A DNA stretch of 64,000 nucleotides from Sequoia sempervirens (Eukaryota; Streptophyta; Pinopsida; Cupressales; Cupressaceae), in the NCBI GenBank assembly GCA_007258455.2, contig VDFB02275580.1, positions 90,576 to 154,575 on the forward strand. The letters run 5' to 3'. A model generated the notes under the pieces. It did not search any database. It was not told the origin of the DNA and worked only from the letters and a program-made list of their open reading frames with translations. Of this stretch, positions 1-12,501 are shown piece after piece. The position numbers were made by a program, and so were the translations under genes. Position 1 is the first letter of the stretch. Every line of letters begins with the position of its first letter.

Positions 1-47
1 CCCATCATATTGCCACTTTTTGGCCCACCATGATCCTACACATACCC
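1..47. mobile_element. Outer end of a GGGTATG-family DNA element, truncated by the window edge
   Basis: Read on the minus strand this begins GGGTATGTGTAGGATCATGG and continues with GGCCAAAAAGTGG and a second GGG-rich stretch. The same terminus occurs as an inverted pair at 13540 and 14337 and again at 63361. The orientation puts the body of this copy to the left of the window, so only its last 47 bases are visible. The superfamily is not known. Confidence 0.55.
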
Positions 48-2640
48 ATTACAAAGTTCTTCAAATTTTATTGTTATGAGGTGGATTAAGAAGAAAAATG
101 TCTTTCAAACCTCAATAATGACAAAAACATAAAATTAAACCCCCTTATTCAAGGAATGACCCCCTTTACCAAATTCATTGCAAAAAAAAAAATGACTCCT
201 CTTTCACAATTTTTTAACTAAGCAAAAGCAAATTTCACCTCCCCCTATAAACAACTTCTCTTTGCCATATTCATTGAAAAAGAAAAAAGAAGATTCCTGT
301 TTTACAATTTTTTAACAATGACAAAAAAAAAACAACCTCCTCCTATAAACACTTTCCCTTTGCTAAATTCATTGCAAAATAAAATATTGACTTCTCTTTT
401 ACAAATTTTTCACTATGACAAAAAATTAAAACAAACCCCCCTTTGCAAACACTTTATAGTTAATCCAAGGTTTCAAACCAAAAAATAGTTGTCGAATAAT
501 GCCAATAAATGTTTATAAACTACTAACATAAAACCTGAATATTGTGGTTGAGCAACGTTTGAGGTTTGGTTTGCATGCCAAGTGGAAGGGGTCAAAATGA
601 TGCTGAGGTTGAGTCAAAGTGAAGTGTAGGATTTGTTAATTGCTATGAAGGAGATGGAAACAAGTGAAAGATACATGTGCAAGTTAGACCAGGTCTCTTG
701 GTGGTAATGCACCCAATATGGAGAATCTCCCATATAGTCGTCACTCAAAGTGGACATTGAGAATAGACCAAGGCATGTACCGAATTGTCTATGCAGCCAT
801 CAAACTGCACATTTGACTGTATTTATTAATTTATTGAAAATCATAATACAATATGTTTTTTATTTTCAATTAATTATTAAATACAATCAAATGTGAACCT
901 GAGTAAACATTGTTGGCATGTACCATGGAGAGTGTCTAATAATCAGGAACAAAGAAACTATCTAGGTCATGTTGATATAATGATCCCTTGTCCCACACTA
1001 TGCCTATTTCCACTTCTTTTTATGTCTCCCAATGGCTTCTCCTCATTTTTTGTTTCATTTTGCAAGGATTACATTGCTACCATGCACATGTTACAGCCAA
1101 CCTCTATTATTTCCACATGTGACTTGTCCAACACACTAAATAGTTAAAGAAAAGCCTGTGCCATGCATTCTTCTTTTTGGTGACCTTGTACAGGGCACAT
1201 GGATTGGTAGAGGGGCGCAACCTTATGAAATTTGTAGATCGATGAATGATGTAAATCTCTGATTTAATGCCCCTCATTTCCCTGTTGCATAGGATCTCTA
1301 TGCAGGTCGGTAGGATCTCTAATTTTGTTGATTGGACTTTCACACCAGAGAAGATCCTCTTAGACTCCACACATAGATTAAGATCATGTCACAAATTCAA
1401 ACTCTGCCCTGCATATACGCCACCCTACACGTGAAAAACATGGGCAGAGGATTTATATCACTTTACAAAGGGAGATTGTCGAGTCTGTAAAGATATTTGT
1501 GACCTCAAAATGATATTCACGACTACAAAGATAGTTAATTGGGCCTACAAAGAGATATTTTTCCAGCTCCAAAAGTGCCACGTGAGGAATGACTTGTTTT
1601 TGTGTGTTGAATTTACAAATCGCTTATGGAATGCGTCTAAGCAATTTGCATGAGGGGAGAGTGTGTAACATGTCAATTGTTCACACAAGTAAATCTCTTA
1701 AGTTTTCACATTCAAGTAAATAAACTATGTTTCCTAACCATTGTTATAAAAAAAATATTTTTCAAAAGAAAACAAGTGAACATAGATGACATAACAAATT
1801 CCAAATTTTGATTTCATTTCAAATAACATATTTCACATGTTACAATTTTTCCAATGATTATATACAAAGTATGTACATAGGTCAACCAAACTTCAAAGCA
1901 ATAGACATAAATGGTCCAGAAATCTCCTTTCAAATCTTGGTCGCTAGCTAAGGAGGAGACACTCAAGCACTTTTTTTCCAACCACAAACTCAAATGTGGT
2001 CCCCCCCACATCTATCATTGGATAGATGACCCTTCCCTTTGACGAAGAGATTGGTGGAGTAACCTTGTAACAACAACCACTCTGAGCTTAGTGTTGTGCC
2101 CTACATAACTAGAACTTGTAGGCATTATACAATCCTAAACTAGCATGCATAAAAGGAACACAGTGAATTGACAGTAGAGCCAAGGCAATCACACTACTTT
2201 GGCCAAAGTATTCTCACTCAATACTTTGAGTGACAGTCATCCTATCTGCATACACTACTCTAACTCGACTTGACTTTAGGACATTATAAACCATGCATAG
2301 GTATCTTCCTTCAGGAGGTAGTCATTAACCTCATAATTAACCTATTCCTTTTTCCCAAAACTCAATGGTATCTCTACCAATAAAACATAAGAAAAAGCAT
2401 AAGTTTCCCCCCATTCAATGGATATTCAAATTCTAGGTATAACATATGAGCTTTCTAAGTCTACAAATTATCTTTACATGAAATAACTTGACAAGCTATT
2501 CCCATTTTGCCAATCCTAGTATGTAATACTATATCTATGATAACCAATCAATCCTTAATAAGGAGTAAGTACAAATACTTATAAGGAAATCATATTAATA
2601 AGACTTTTCCTTTTCTACAAGAAAATATATGATTACTTGA
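48..2640. other. Unassigned intergenic DNA
   Basis: Apart from a short tandem array near the start, I see no coding sequence, RNA gene or clear element boundary. The open frames here are at most 87 codons, overlap each other on both strands and show no recognisable protein motif. The sequence is AT-rich, with C-runs and A-runs. Confidence 0.5.
161..460. repeat. Tandem repeat, about 97-bp period, three copies
   Basis: Three successive units each contain a C/T-rich start, AAATTCATTG or a close variant, an A-run, TTTTACAATTTTT, an A-rich stretch and a CCTCC..TATAAACA end. The shared ATTCATTG ends at 180, 276 and 374, giving spacings of 96 and 98 bp. The copies are diverged and have no coding potential. 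Confidence 0.7.
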
Positions 2641-4620
2641 AACAAATAAAATAGGGTGTTCCACCTTTTGGGAGGTGGAACATTATCTAGGGTTTAAGGA
2701 CCTACACCAATTTTCTTCAAGTTTAATTCACGAAAACCCTAGAAATCTCAATCCAAGGAAAGAATGAGGGAAAAGAGATATGTTGGAAGGGTGTCCTAAG
2801 GGTGTGATTAAAGACTAAAAGGGGGTTCACCACCAAGCTAGGGCTTGGAAAAAAGATGGATGCAATTTGTGCAAATCTAACTAAATAACCTAGGAAATGA
2901 CACTGAAAAACAAAATAATAAATTGAGAATGAACAGAGGAGTACTTGGAAGAAAGATGTGATAAAAACAAGCTCTAAAACCCTGAAACTCTAACCTTTAA
3001 TGCTCACTGGGACTCATACGCCAGTTTGGGCGATTTAGTCCCAGCCTAGGGTTTTTGTGCCAAAATTGGAATCTTTCAGTGACTGTTTACGATATCTTGA
3101 AATCTAGAAAAAGGCAATACTAGGACTCATATGCCACAAGTGGTGATTTAGTCCCAGTATTAGGGTTTGGCTAAAATTCTAGTATTCTCTAATGATCTCT
3201 TGTAGCTTCCTTCCTATCAAATCTCTGAGTCAAAAACCCTAATTTGCAACAGGTGTAGGTGACTTTCTGTCATCTTGCAAGTAAGGTGAAAACTTTGACA
3301 ATTTTTCAATTTTGACAACTTTTCTCCAATATTGCTCTTCAATGGATCTTCAACCTAGATTTGCAAATCACACATCAAAGAGAAGGAAAAATTCTGTTTT
3401 GTTATTGGATAGGGGTTTACCTTGGTCAAACCCTGTTTAGGTAATTAAATTATATGATGAAACAATGAAACATGAACATGAAATATGAAACATGAACAAT
3501 GATACCTTGAATGATGTCTTGGAATGTAAATTTGCAATCTAGCATGAAGTGGCCATGAAGAATGTAGATCATGTTCTTGAATTGGATATGAAACAATGCT
3601 TCACTTGGATCTTGAATACTACATCATAGCACTAGCTCAACAACGTGCTTAATGTATTATGCATTTGACATGATAATGGATCTTGAATTATTGCAACAAA
3701 TGATAAATAAATCTACCCTTGAATGCTTTAGAAATGCTCTTGAATGCTTTTGTAAAATATTGTGAAAGTGATCTTGATCAAGCTCATGAAATTCTAGGAT
3801 TTCTTAGGTGTTGAAATGATGAAATAACCTTGTATTCATACTTATTTATGTTGAATTTCCCAAAATTACAACACTACAAGCCAACATCAGATCTAGGAGG
3901 ATAAAATCTCACCAAGAACTGAATATAAAATAGGTCTTGATTAGAGTGGGACTCATACACCCAAGGTGGCGTATGAGTCTCGGTGGCTCAAAACTGGGGC
4001 ACAAACACTAAGACAGGTCAGGACTGTTTAATGTGATTCAAAATCAGGTCCCAAGACCTAGGTGGGATTCATACGCCCAAGGTGGAGTATAAGTCCTAGA
4101 CCACTAAATTTGGGACACATGACCTAAAACACTGAATTATGATTGGTCATTTGATAAGTGTTAGGATTATCTCCAGAAAAATACATTTAACAAGGCTTGT
4201 GGATATAAAATAAGTCCAATTAAAGCATAAATAAGCCTAATCAATTAATAAAACCCTAGATTAGTGTGAAAGTGTTAGGATACACTTTACAACACCCTAA
4301 ATAAGGCACAATTAGGTCCATTTAGTTTAAAAGGGCCCTAAAATTAATGTGAAGGTGTAAATAAATACACTTTACAACACTAAATTAAGGAAAAATTAAG
4401 TCAATTTAGCTTAAAAGGGCCCTAAAACTAATGTGAATGTGTGAAACACATTACAACACTAGATCAAAGAAACATTACATTAATTTTAATGTTAATCACT
4501 CCCAAATTAAGTGTGAAAATGTAAAGGACAACATTTTTCTACACTACATTACTCTATTTCAAGCAAACTAATGCAATTTCCAATTTAAACGCACAAGGCA
4601 ATCAATCTTTCAAAAAATAT
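2640..4620 (-). repeat. Decayed repeat resembling the gypsy LTRs found at 32991-50030
   Basis: The region carries four imperfect fold-backs of the form GGACTCATACGCC..GGCGTATGAGTCC (near 3008, 3121, 3949 and 4062). The LTRs at 32991-50030 have the same kind of GGACTCATTCGCC fold-back. Near 3400-3440, the reverse complement matches the LTR phrase about GACCAAGG..AACCCCTAT. The rest also resembles those LTRs in minus orientation. No clean LTR ends were found, so extent and family are inferred. Confidence 0.4.
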
Positions 4621-4859
4621 TGTTAGGGAAAATAAGTGCATATTATTAAATAGTGATTATTTAGGTGCATAGTTAGGCACATATAGTTTTGTTGGTTATT
4701 TATTTTACTGACTTGCATCTTGCCTTTATAAGAAAGGTTTGTACATTATTCCATCATCTCAATCTATTCACTTTTGGTGAAATAGCGTGTGCTTCTCTCA
4801 TGCATTCGTGAAGGCTCTTTGTTGCAGATGGTGCTCCTAGGAGGTGGTTGACACTAACA
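4621..4859 (+). repeat. 5' LTR of the copia-type element
   Basis: It is 239 bp, starts TGTTAGGG and ends CTAACA. A possible TATA-like CCTTTATAAG lies mid-LTR and is also present in the 3' LTR. Confidence 0.75.
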
Positions 4860-4871
4860 TGGTATCAGAGC
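4860..4871 (+). other. Primer-binding site for initiator-Met tRNA
   Basis: TGGTATCAGAGC directly follows the LTR end, which is the usual placement in plant Ty1/copia elements. It fixes the element's orientation as plus. Confidence 0.85.
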
Positions 4872-6833
4872 TTGTCTTTTGCAACCACCTTCTGTTGAGA
4901 TTTTTCATCGGGAGTTTTTTGAGATCCGAATTGCTATTTGATTATTTAAACCGGCATCGAGTTTTCTATTGAGGCATGATTTGTCTCATTTGTTTCCAAC
5001 TATTGCAGAGGCCTCTATGAGGAAAAGTTTTGGTGAAGATTGCTAGGGACCATGATGTGATTCTATTTGAATTTGAAGCCCCTTTTCCTCCTACACTTAG
5101 GCATGATTCATTAGAGGTGTGGGATTTTTTGAGTGTGGAGCCCATGGATTTTTTAGTTGTTATCATGATTTTTCCCATTTCCCTGCCACATTTTCTTTTG
5201 TTGAAGGGATTTTTTTCAGTTTGAAACCGGCATTACCAAAATTGTAGGTCGTTTGATTCATGGAGGCTGCGTGAGATCTTGAGAGGCGCGATTTATGTTG
5301 TGCACTGAGGCCACTTTTTTTCCACTACAGGCACAATTGGGTGTGTTTAGAGGTCGCGATCTTTGTCCTTTTTGTAGGCCCAATTCTATGGAATAAGGGT
5401 ACGAGATTGGAGGGCGGCATAGTAGGCTATGATTTGTAGATTGTTCACATATTATTTAGTTTCCCTCTGGGCAGGAAAGTGATTCAATTTTCCCTCAATT
5501 TTTTGTTGGTTGGATCTTTTTGTATCTATACATACCAAGATTTCTTTTTCTGGCCACAATAAGATCATTAGAGGCGCATTTTTCCTTCCATAGAGTTTGG
5601 AAACTAGGCAGAAAGGAAGCTAAAAAATATATGTTTGGAGGATGCAATATCTTGTTTTTTTTTCCCTATGGCATGAGAGAGTGGAGGACACAATTTCTTT
5701 CATTTGGAGGGCTTGATTTTTGTATTGGAGGCGTGAATCTCTATCTAGGTGATTGAAGCCCAAAATCATTGTGTAGAGGGAGAAATTGTTGGGAGAGTGA
5801 TTGAAGCAACAAAATTCGTGTCACGATTTGCACGTTTTCTTCACCTGAGGCACATTTTTTTGTTGCTAGGCGCAATAACCTTATTGGTGGCTACAAATTT
5901 CACTGGGAAGATTCTTAGTTTTGGAGGTGGATTCTCTTTGCAAATCAATTAGAAGATTCTCAATTTTTGAGGCATTTTTATTTCTGAGGTTGCTTGTGAT
6001 TTCTCTTGTTGGGAAAATATTCTATTTAGGATTTCAAATTGCTCCAACACTGAAGCCCTAGTTTATTGGAGGAATTTTTTCATAACTTTATATTTTATAA
6101 AGTTTTCCCTAGATATTTAGGGTTCAAGTTGCTATACAGCTGAACTGATGTGGGCCCCAAGCTTTTGAGGTTGTTTTGGGAACATTTATCCCACATTCTC
6201 TAGGTGCGGGAGTTCTTTTGTGTTCTTATATATAGCTCTTCATCCTTTATTGTTGTGAACAAGTCTCACAAGTTGGGAAAATGTTTTTTTTGTGTGTGGT
6301 GATTGGTCATTAGTATGTTGCTTACTTGTGCTTGGTGGAGTTTGATTGGTCATTAGTATGCTGCTTACTTATGCTTCATAAAGTTTGATTGATCATTAGT
6401 ATGCTACTTACTTGTGCTTGGTGGAGTTTTCTTGGTGTTGGCTTTGAAATTAGGCAGTGGGCCCCACCAATTTTTGCACCTGTTTAGTTTGAAGTGCCTT
6501 TTTCTAGGCCCTTTTATTGTTTTTGCACAACATTTGATCTAGATGGCAAAATTTTGCAAACAAAATATTGTCGGAAATCTAGAGATATGTATTTTCTAGT
6601 GGTACGGGTGATCTTAAAAAAAATTGTTGTTTAGATGCATTTATTGCTCGTTGAAGTCAGATATCCATTTGACACTCCCAAGCCCATAACTTTTTGTTTG
6701 TTCCTCTGTTTTTCATGATTCTTGCAACATTGGAAAGGTCTCTTCGAGCTCTTTAGAGTTACTCATGCACTTTTTGTATATTTTTCCCTTGGTATAATTA
6801 ATTTAGATTTTTGTGTTTTAACACTCTAGTTAA
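4872..6833 (+). other. Non-coding internal region of the copia-type element, 5' part
   Basis: The longest open frames are 64-78 codons and none shows retroelement motifs. Near 6296-6415 a short phrase about GATTGGTCATTAGTATG is repeated three times. This looks like the filler sequence of a large non-autonomous LTR derivative. Confidence 0.5.
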
Positions 6834-8059
6834 TGTAATATAGGGGGATTCACTACTCACAAGTTCTCTTCACTCAGAGAGCCTCATGGGGTGAACTACC
6901 CTATACTACCTCAATGTAACAACGTAGAAGTTTGAGAATCCAAAAGAGTAGGTCACAGAGATTTTATGGACAAACTGACAAGCTTTCGGTCACATGATGT
7001 TACCATAGAATACGAATGATAGCACAGCGCGTTGGCATCCTAGAGGCGCATTGGCATCTCATAAGGACCAGAAAGTGAGTTTATTTGAGAAAATGCCTAA
7101 ATGACCACTTCTACTCTGAATGTTAAAACCCATAAAATATAGGAGAATAATAGAAAGTGATGGAACTAAGATAAAGTAAAGACTAAATGATAGGGATAAG
7201 GAGAATAAAGGAAGGGAATACTTACAACCATGTGAGTGATGAAGCTTCTAGCTCGTGAGTGTCTTCAATACCTGCACACAAGAGGGAGAGAGAAATTGGT
7301 AGGTGGTTGTATAGGGGCTTGCCTCTGTCAGACCCCGTTTTGGTGTTCCCACCTCCACAAACAACCAAATAGGTAGAGAGAAAAGTATAAATGAAGTAAA
7401 GAGCACTAAAGCACTACAAAATAGTGTTATGATACTCAACCAAGTAATAGAGGAGAGGAGTGAAAGCTTACCACCTCCACCACAAGGCTAATGGGGAAAA
7501 AAATGAGAGGAACTCAAGCCTTTGTTGCAATCGTGTTATGTTCCACACTTGCTCTACTGAAGTGGCAGAGTGTTGATGTTGTTGTTGTGAAGTGTAAAGT
7601 GCATGGAGATAGAAAAGATGGTGAAGAAGCTTCTTAGAACTTGAGAAGAGCTTGTGAAGCTTGTGAATGAAGTGGGGAAGCTCTTAGAGAGATGTGAAGG
7701 GATGTGTAGAAGCTGGTAGAAGATGGTAGAAGATAGAATGCTTGTTCAAGGAGTGAATATGAAGGAGAGATGAAAATAAATGACCATATTCGGGTCAGTC
7801 AACCGAGGAGGGCATTACAAATCAACCCCCAATGGGAAGTGTAACACCTATGCAGGCTCCAGACGTAAGAATTTTTTAGGGATGTAAGCGCACCACGCGG
7901 GCATCCCCAACATAAATTCCTCCACTGATGCTCAAAACAGGTGCCAAGTGTGATGTGAGCAGCTGGCTTAGGTGGAATTAAGCCTCTGAACTTGGTTTTC
8001 TAAGGTGGATAAAGGAAAAAAGGGGATTTACACATGGGGTGAAAATTCACTCTTATACA
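6834..8059 (-). repeat. 3' LTR of the nested gypsy-type element
   Basis: It aligns along its whole length with 11250-12501, including the phrases about TTCTCTTCACTCA and CTCACAAGC. The copies differ by scattered substitutions and small indels, including GC-rich sequence near position 12330 of the other copy that is shortened here near 7885. Confidence 0.8.
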
Positions 8060-8076
8060 TTTTGCCCCCACTTTAG
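8060..8076 (-). other. Polypurine tract of the nested gypsy-type element
   Basis: Read on the minus strand this is TAAAGTGGGGGCAAAA directly abutting the 3' LTR. The same AAGTGGGGGC core precedes two LTRs of the compound element further right, so the two families share this signal. Confidence 0.75.
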
Positions 8077-8320
8077 CAAGCACTAACACTAATGAGTGCT
8101 CGGTAAAGTAGATCAAGAAATATTAAGGTTAGAAATGTATACCTGAACCATCGAGGAAGCAGACCGCGATCTAGCGAACCCAAGAGTGCAAGGTCAAAAG
8201 AGGACTTTGTAGTTCTGCAAAACTATGAAGCTAAAGAACGTGCATATACTCAGGATGAAGAAGATGTAGATCTTCGATCCAATATATACAAGAGATAAGA
8301 TAGAGATGAACAAAGTATGT

Positions 8321-8820
8321 GGTGAAAGAAAAACCTGCTCAGGAGTAGAACCCACACCACAAAGGAGGTGATAAAAGCAAACCCCGCTCAAGGAGGAGAA
8401 CTCGTATCACCAAAAATCACATGGTGAAAGCAAAACCTGCTCAGTAGTAGAACCTGCACCACAAGAGAGGTGATAAAAGAAAACCCTGCTTGAGCAGGAG
8501 AACTTGTATCACCAAAAAGTGTGTGGTGAAAGAAAAACCCGCTCAGGAATAGAACCCGGGCCACAAGAGAGGTGATAAAAGAAAACCCCACTCAAGGAAG
8601 AGAACTTGTATCACCAAAAAGTGTGTGGTGAAAGAAACACCCACTCAAGAGTAGAACCCACACCATAAGAGAGGTGATAAAAGAAAACCCCACTAAAGGA
8701 GGAGAACCTGTATCACCAAAAAGCGCATGGTGAAAGAAAAACCCACTTAGGATTAGAACCCGCACCACAAGAGAGGTGATAAAAGAAAACCCCGCTCGAG
8801 GAGGAGAACCTGTATCACCA
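8321..8820. repeat. 102-bp tandem array, five copies, each with internal fold-backs
   Basis: The phrase GGTGAAAG starts at 8321, 8423, 8525, 8627 and 8729, a constant 102-bp step. Each unit is two related halves: one runs GGTGAAAG..GCACC and the other GGTGATA..TATCACC, so each half has complementary ends. Because 102 is divisible by three, the minus strand reads as a repeated 34-residue peptide (GFSFITSLV..GDTSSP), interrupted by stops. It lies between the gag fossil and the 3' LTR. Confidence 0.9.
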
Positions 8821-8908
8821 AGTAAGTATTTAAAGGAGCTCTACAGGTTCTTGATCCTACAAAGCAAGTAAGAAGATAATCACTCAGACCATCATCAGGT
8901 TGGAAGAC

Positions 8909-9135
8909 TTTCAAAGGGGTCCCTTGAGAACCCTTCAAAAGAAGAGGGGTCCACTCAAGGGACACGTTTGAAAAGTGAGGTCTAGTTAGGCTACCCCCAA
9001 GCTAGACGCAAAGATATGAAATAGGTCTAGTCAGGCTACCCCCAAGCTAGACACGAGAGAATTCATTCGAAATAAATTCTTTCAAAGAGGTCCTTTGGGC
9101 ACCCTTCAAAAGAAAAAGGGGTCCACTCAAGGGAT
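8909..9135. repeat. Interleaved direct duplications next to the 102-bp array
   Basis: A 55-56-bp phrase (TTTCAAAGGGGTCCCTTG..GGTCCACTCAAGGGA) occurs at 8909-8963 and 9080-9135. Between them a second phrase, GGTCTAGTTAGGCTACCCCC, occurs twice about 43 bp apart. No function is apparent. Confidence 0.8.
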
Positions 9136-9302
9136 GTTTCAATTGAAAGAGAGAGCAAAGAGAGGGGCCCTTAAGGACACACATCTCCAAAATGAGCTAT
9201 CACTTCCCCCAACGTACAGGGGAGGAGAACCATACAAGATTCTTAGAACAGGATAGAGGTAAACCTCAATATCACTTTTCGGGCAAAGAAAAGGAAGGTG
9301 CA

Positions 9303-10982
9303 TCAATCAAACAGGAGTTTGATGGCACCTGAATCAAGAATTTGTTGAACTTTTTCCTTCAAGGCCTTACATTCACTAATGGAAAGGCCAAGCACTTGAT
9401 GGTATGCACAGAAGGAATGCTTTCCTTCATCATGTTTGTTAGTTTTCTTGTATGTAGGAGGAAGAGTGATCAAGTGGGCTTTTAGAAGCCACAACAAAAT
9501 ACGCTCTTGCTTAGATAAAGGATGAGGATCAAGAAGCAACCCTTTCTCTTGTGGAGAAAGGTTTGACTTCTCACAAGAAGAAGAAGAAGGCATAAAGATA
9601 GAAGACAAAGGAGGATATATCAATCCATGAGAACGAGGTTGAGTGGAATTCATGTCACCATTCAACCGTGGTTTCCATTTAGATTTTTCATTCGAGCAAC
9701 CAAGCCCTAGATTACGCTTACGAGACACAAATTCTATAGGGACTTGAATGCCTTGCTCATTATGCCCACAACCTTTATGCTCATAACCATACTTAGAGAC
9801 AAGCTTCAAGTCGGGGCCATAACATGTTTGCAAGTCTTGAAAAGGAGGATCCTTATAAATATCATTATCCCAACAACAAGGATCACACTCCTCTATGGGA
9901 TTGTCATCATCCTTATTAACATGACCGGCAACACTGTCTTCTTTAGCAGAAGTGTAATCCTCTTCCTTAGAAGGAGGATCAACATTAAGAACATTACAAT
10001 TGGCATTCACCCTATCCCATGATACAAAAGAATGACCATCTTTGATAGCGGGTGTGGATGATGTTATCGGAAGGTCTAAGCGGATTGGGTTGACTTTATA
10101 TTCCTAAATGAAGGAATCTATAAATTCCAAAGAACCCCAATCATCACCAAGACATGCATTCTTTTGAGGAGAGGTAGGAGTAGACTAAAGAAAATCCCAT
10201 AGTGAGACCTTATCCGAAGTAACCCAAGGTTGCTCGACAAGATCATAATCACCAGGTGCTTTAGTAGCAGGTTTAGGAGCTAAATAAATACTTGGTTGTT
10301 TATTCATTCTATTCTCATAAGTACGGGCTACCTCTCTATATGAGGGAGCCTTAGAAAGATCAAGGAAACCACCATCAAATGGAACACCATCAATATAACA
10401 AATCTGTTTACAAGAAGGACTAGCTGGAGTCACATAAATAATTGGTCTCTTAGGTGTTTGAGGGGAAGCAAAGACATAGATTACATTTACTGAATCATCA
10501 CAACTAGTCGAACAATTATTCAAAGACATATTCTCAACATCAATCCAAACAGGATCAAATGTGGAATAATTATTTGAAGAAACATTCTCAACATCGATCC
10601 AAGGATAATTAGATGTGGAAGGAGGTTCATCATTTGCTAATGCATCATCTCTAGAAGAGATTGCATCAGAACAAAGATGAGATTCATCATTCACTAATGC
10701 AACGTCCCTAGAAGAGAGTGCATTGGAATGAGGGGTAGATTCATCATTCACAAATGCATCATCTCCAAAAGAAAGTGTATTGGAATGAAGAGTAGATTCA
10801 TTATTCATGAATGCTTCATCTCTAGAAGAGAGTGCATTGGAATGAAGAGAAGGTAAAGTAATATTAATAAAGGTATCAATGATTTCATCTTCTTGCAACA
10901 AGATATCCTCCAAAGCAAGAGGACTCTTGTGAGAAGGATCAAAGACACCAAGTGACATGGGAAAAGCCAAGTCACTATCCAT
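9303..10982 (-). pseudogene. Gag-like polyprotein fossil of the nested gypsy-type element
   Basis: One reading frame runs from the ATG at 10982 to 9303, about 560 codons, broken only by TAG codons at 10185 and near 10105. The N-terminal part has four tandem repeats of about 19-20 residues (LHSNALSSRDEAF..NDEST type), then a repeated WIDVEN motif. Near residue 245 is YDLVEQ..VSLWDFL, like the linker normally found just before gypsy protease. Near the C-terminus CAYHQVLGLSISECKALKEK resembles the C-x2-H..C-x-LK nucleocapsid motif of this lineage, with the usual GH lost. No protease follows. Function as a capsid-type protein is inferred from these motifs. Confidence 0.6.
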
Positions 10983-11230
10983 GCATGAAATAGAATATCA
11001 TTAACATTTTGAACAAAATTAGATATAGAACTAATAAAAGAAGATATTAAATCCATTACAATTTTTTCAGTATTTTCTATGTTCTAGTAATTCGCAATTT
11101 TAGAGGTCTCCAGAGAAAAATTTGAGGTCGAAACTTGCGTCAATTCTAAATTCTAAGCACTGAGTCAAAAGTTATGACCTCGCCAAGTGGGGGTAAATAA
11201 ATTCCTAGTTTTCTGAAGAACATTGTTCTT

Positions 11231-11246
11231 CACGTTGGGTTCACCA
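11231..11246 (-). other. Primer-binding site of the nested gypsy-type element
   Basis: The minus strand reads TGGTGAACCCAACGTG, three bases inside the 5' LTR. Plant gypsy elements commonly have TGGCGCC-type sites here. The compound element at 34307 and 41487 begins with the similar TTTTGGTGAAC. Confidence 0.7.
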
Positions 11247-11249
11247 AAA

Positions 11250-12501
11250 TGTAATATAGGGGTATTCACTATCCATGAGTTCTCTTCACTCAAAGAGCCT
11301 CACGGAGTGAACTGCCCTATACTACCTTAATGGAACAGCATGGAAGTTTGAGAATGCGAAAGAGCAGGTCACAGATATTTTCTGGACAAACTGACAAGCT
11401 TTCGATCACCAGATTTCAGTGCAGAATACGGATGACAGCGCGACACACTAGCATCCTAGAGGCACGCTGGCATCTCGTAAGGACCAAAAAGAGAGTTTAT
11501 CTCAGAAAATGCCTAAATGACCACTTCTACTTCAAATGTTAAAAACCATAGAATACAGGAGAATAATAGAAAGTGATGGAACTGAGATAAAGTAAAGAAT
11601 AAATGATAGGGATAAGGAGAATAAAGGAAGGGAATACTTATGATAGTGCGAGTGCTCAAGCTTCTAGCTTGTGAGTGTCTTCAATACCTACACACAAGAG
11701 GGAGAGAGAAATTGTTGGGTGGCTATATAGGGGTCTGCCTTAGTTAGACCCCATTTTGGTGTCTCCACCTCCATGGACAGCCAGATAGGTAGAGAGAAAA
11801 GTAGAAATGAAGTAAGGAGCACTAAAGCACTAGAAAACAATGTTATGCTACTCAACCAAGTAATAGAGGAGAGGAGTGAAAGCTTACCACCTCCACTAAG
11901 AGCACTCAAGGCTAATGGGGGAGAAAATGATAGGAACTCAAGCCTCTGGTGCAATGGTGTTTTGTTCCACACTTGCTCTACTAAAGTGGCAGAGTGTTGA
12001 TGTTGTTGTTGTGAAGTGTAAAGTGCATGGAGATCAAAAATATGGTGAAGAAGCTACTTAGAGCTTGAGAAGAGCTTGTGAAGCTTGTGAATAAAGTGGG
12101 GAAGCTCTTAGAGAGATGTGAAGGAATGTGTAGAAGCTGGTAGAAGATGGTAGAAGATCGAATGCTTGTTCAAGGAGTGAATATGAAGGAGAGATGAAGA
12201 GAAACACCCATATTCATGTCGGTCAGCCAATGAGGGCATTAAAAATTGACCCCCAATGGGAAGTGTAACGCCTCTGTAGGCTCCAGACATGAGAATTTGT
12301 CAGGGACATAAGCACGTCGCGTAGATGTTTGCGCGCCGCGCGGGCGTCCCTGATAGAAACACCTCCACTGATGGTCAAAACAAGCACCAAGTGTGATGTG
12401 AGCAGCGGGTTTAGGTGGAATTAAGCCTCCAAACTTGGTTTTCTAAGGTGGATAAAGGAGAAAAGGTATTTCCACATGGGGTGCAAATTCGTTCTTATAC
12501 A
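11250..12501 (-). repeat. 5' LTR of the nested gypsy-type element
   Basis: It is 1252 bp, the partner of 6834-8059. It contains an unusually GC-rich stretch, GCGCGCCGCGCGGGCG, near 12330, standing out in AT-rich surroundings. Confidence 0.8.

Larger units (their letters stand above)
6834..12501 (-). mobile_element. Ty3/gypsy-type non-autonomous LTR element nested in the copia-type element
   Basis: On the minus strand the 5' LTR is 12501-11250 (1252 bp) and the 3' LTR is 8059-6834 (1226 bp), beginning TGTATAAGA and ending CTATATTACA. The primer site beginning TGGTGAACCCAACGTG (11246 downward) and the purine tract AAAGTGGGGGCAAAA next to 8060 set the orientation. Flanks GTTAA (6829-6833) and ATTAA (12502-12506) are a 4-of-5 target duplication, and removing the element rejoins the copia interior. 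Only a gag-like fossil is coded; there is no protease, RT, RNase H or integrase. Confidence 0.8.

Noticed and set aside
8321..8820. CRISPR-like array
   Set aside because: Units are contiguous 102-bp tandem repeats without unique spacers, in a plant retrotransposon.
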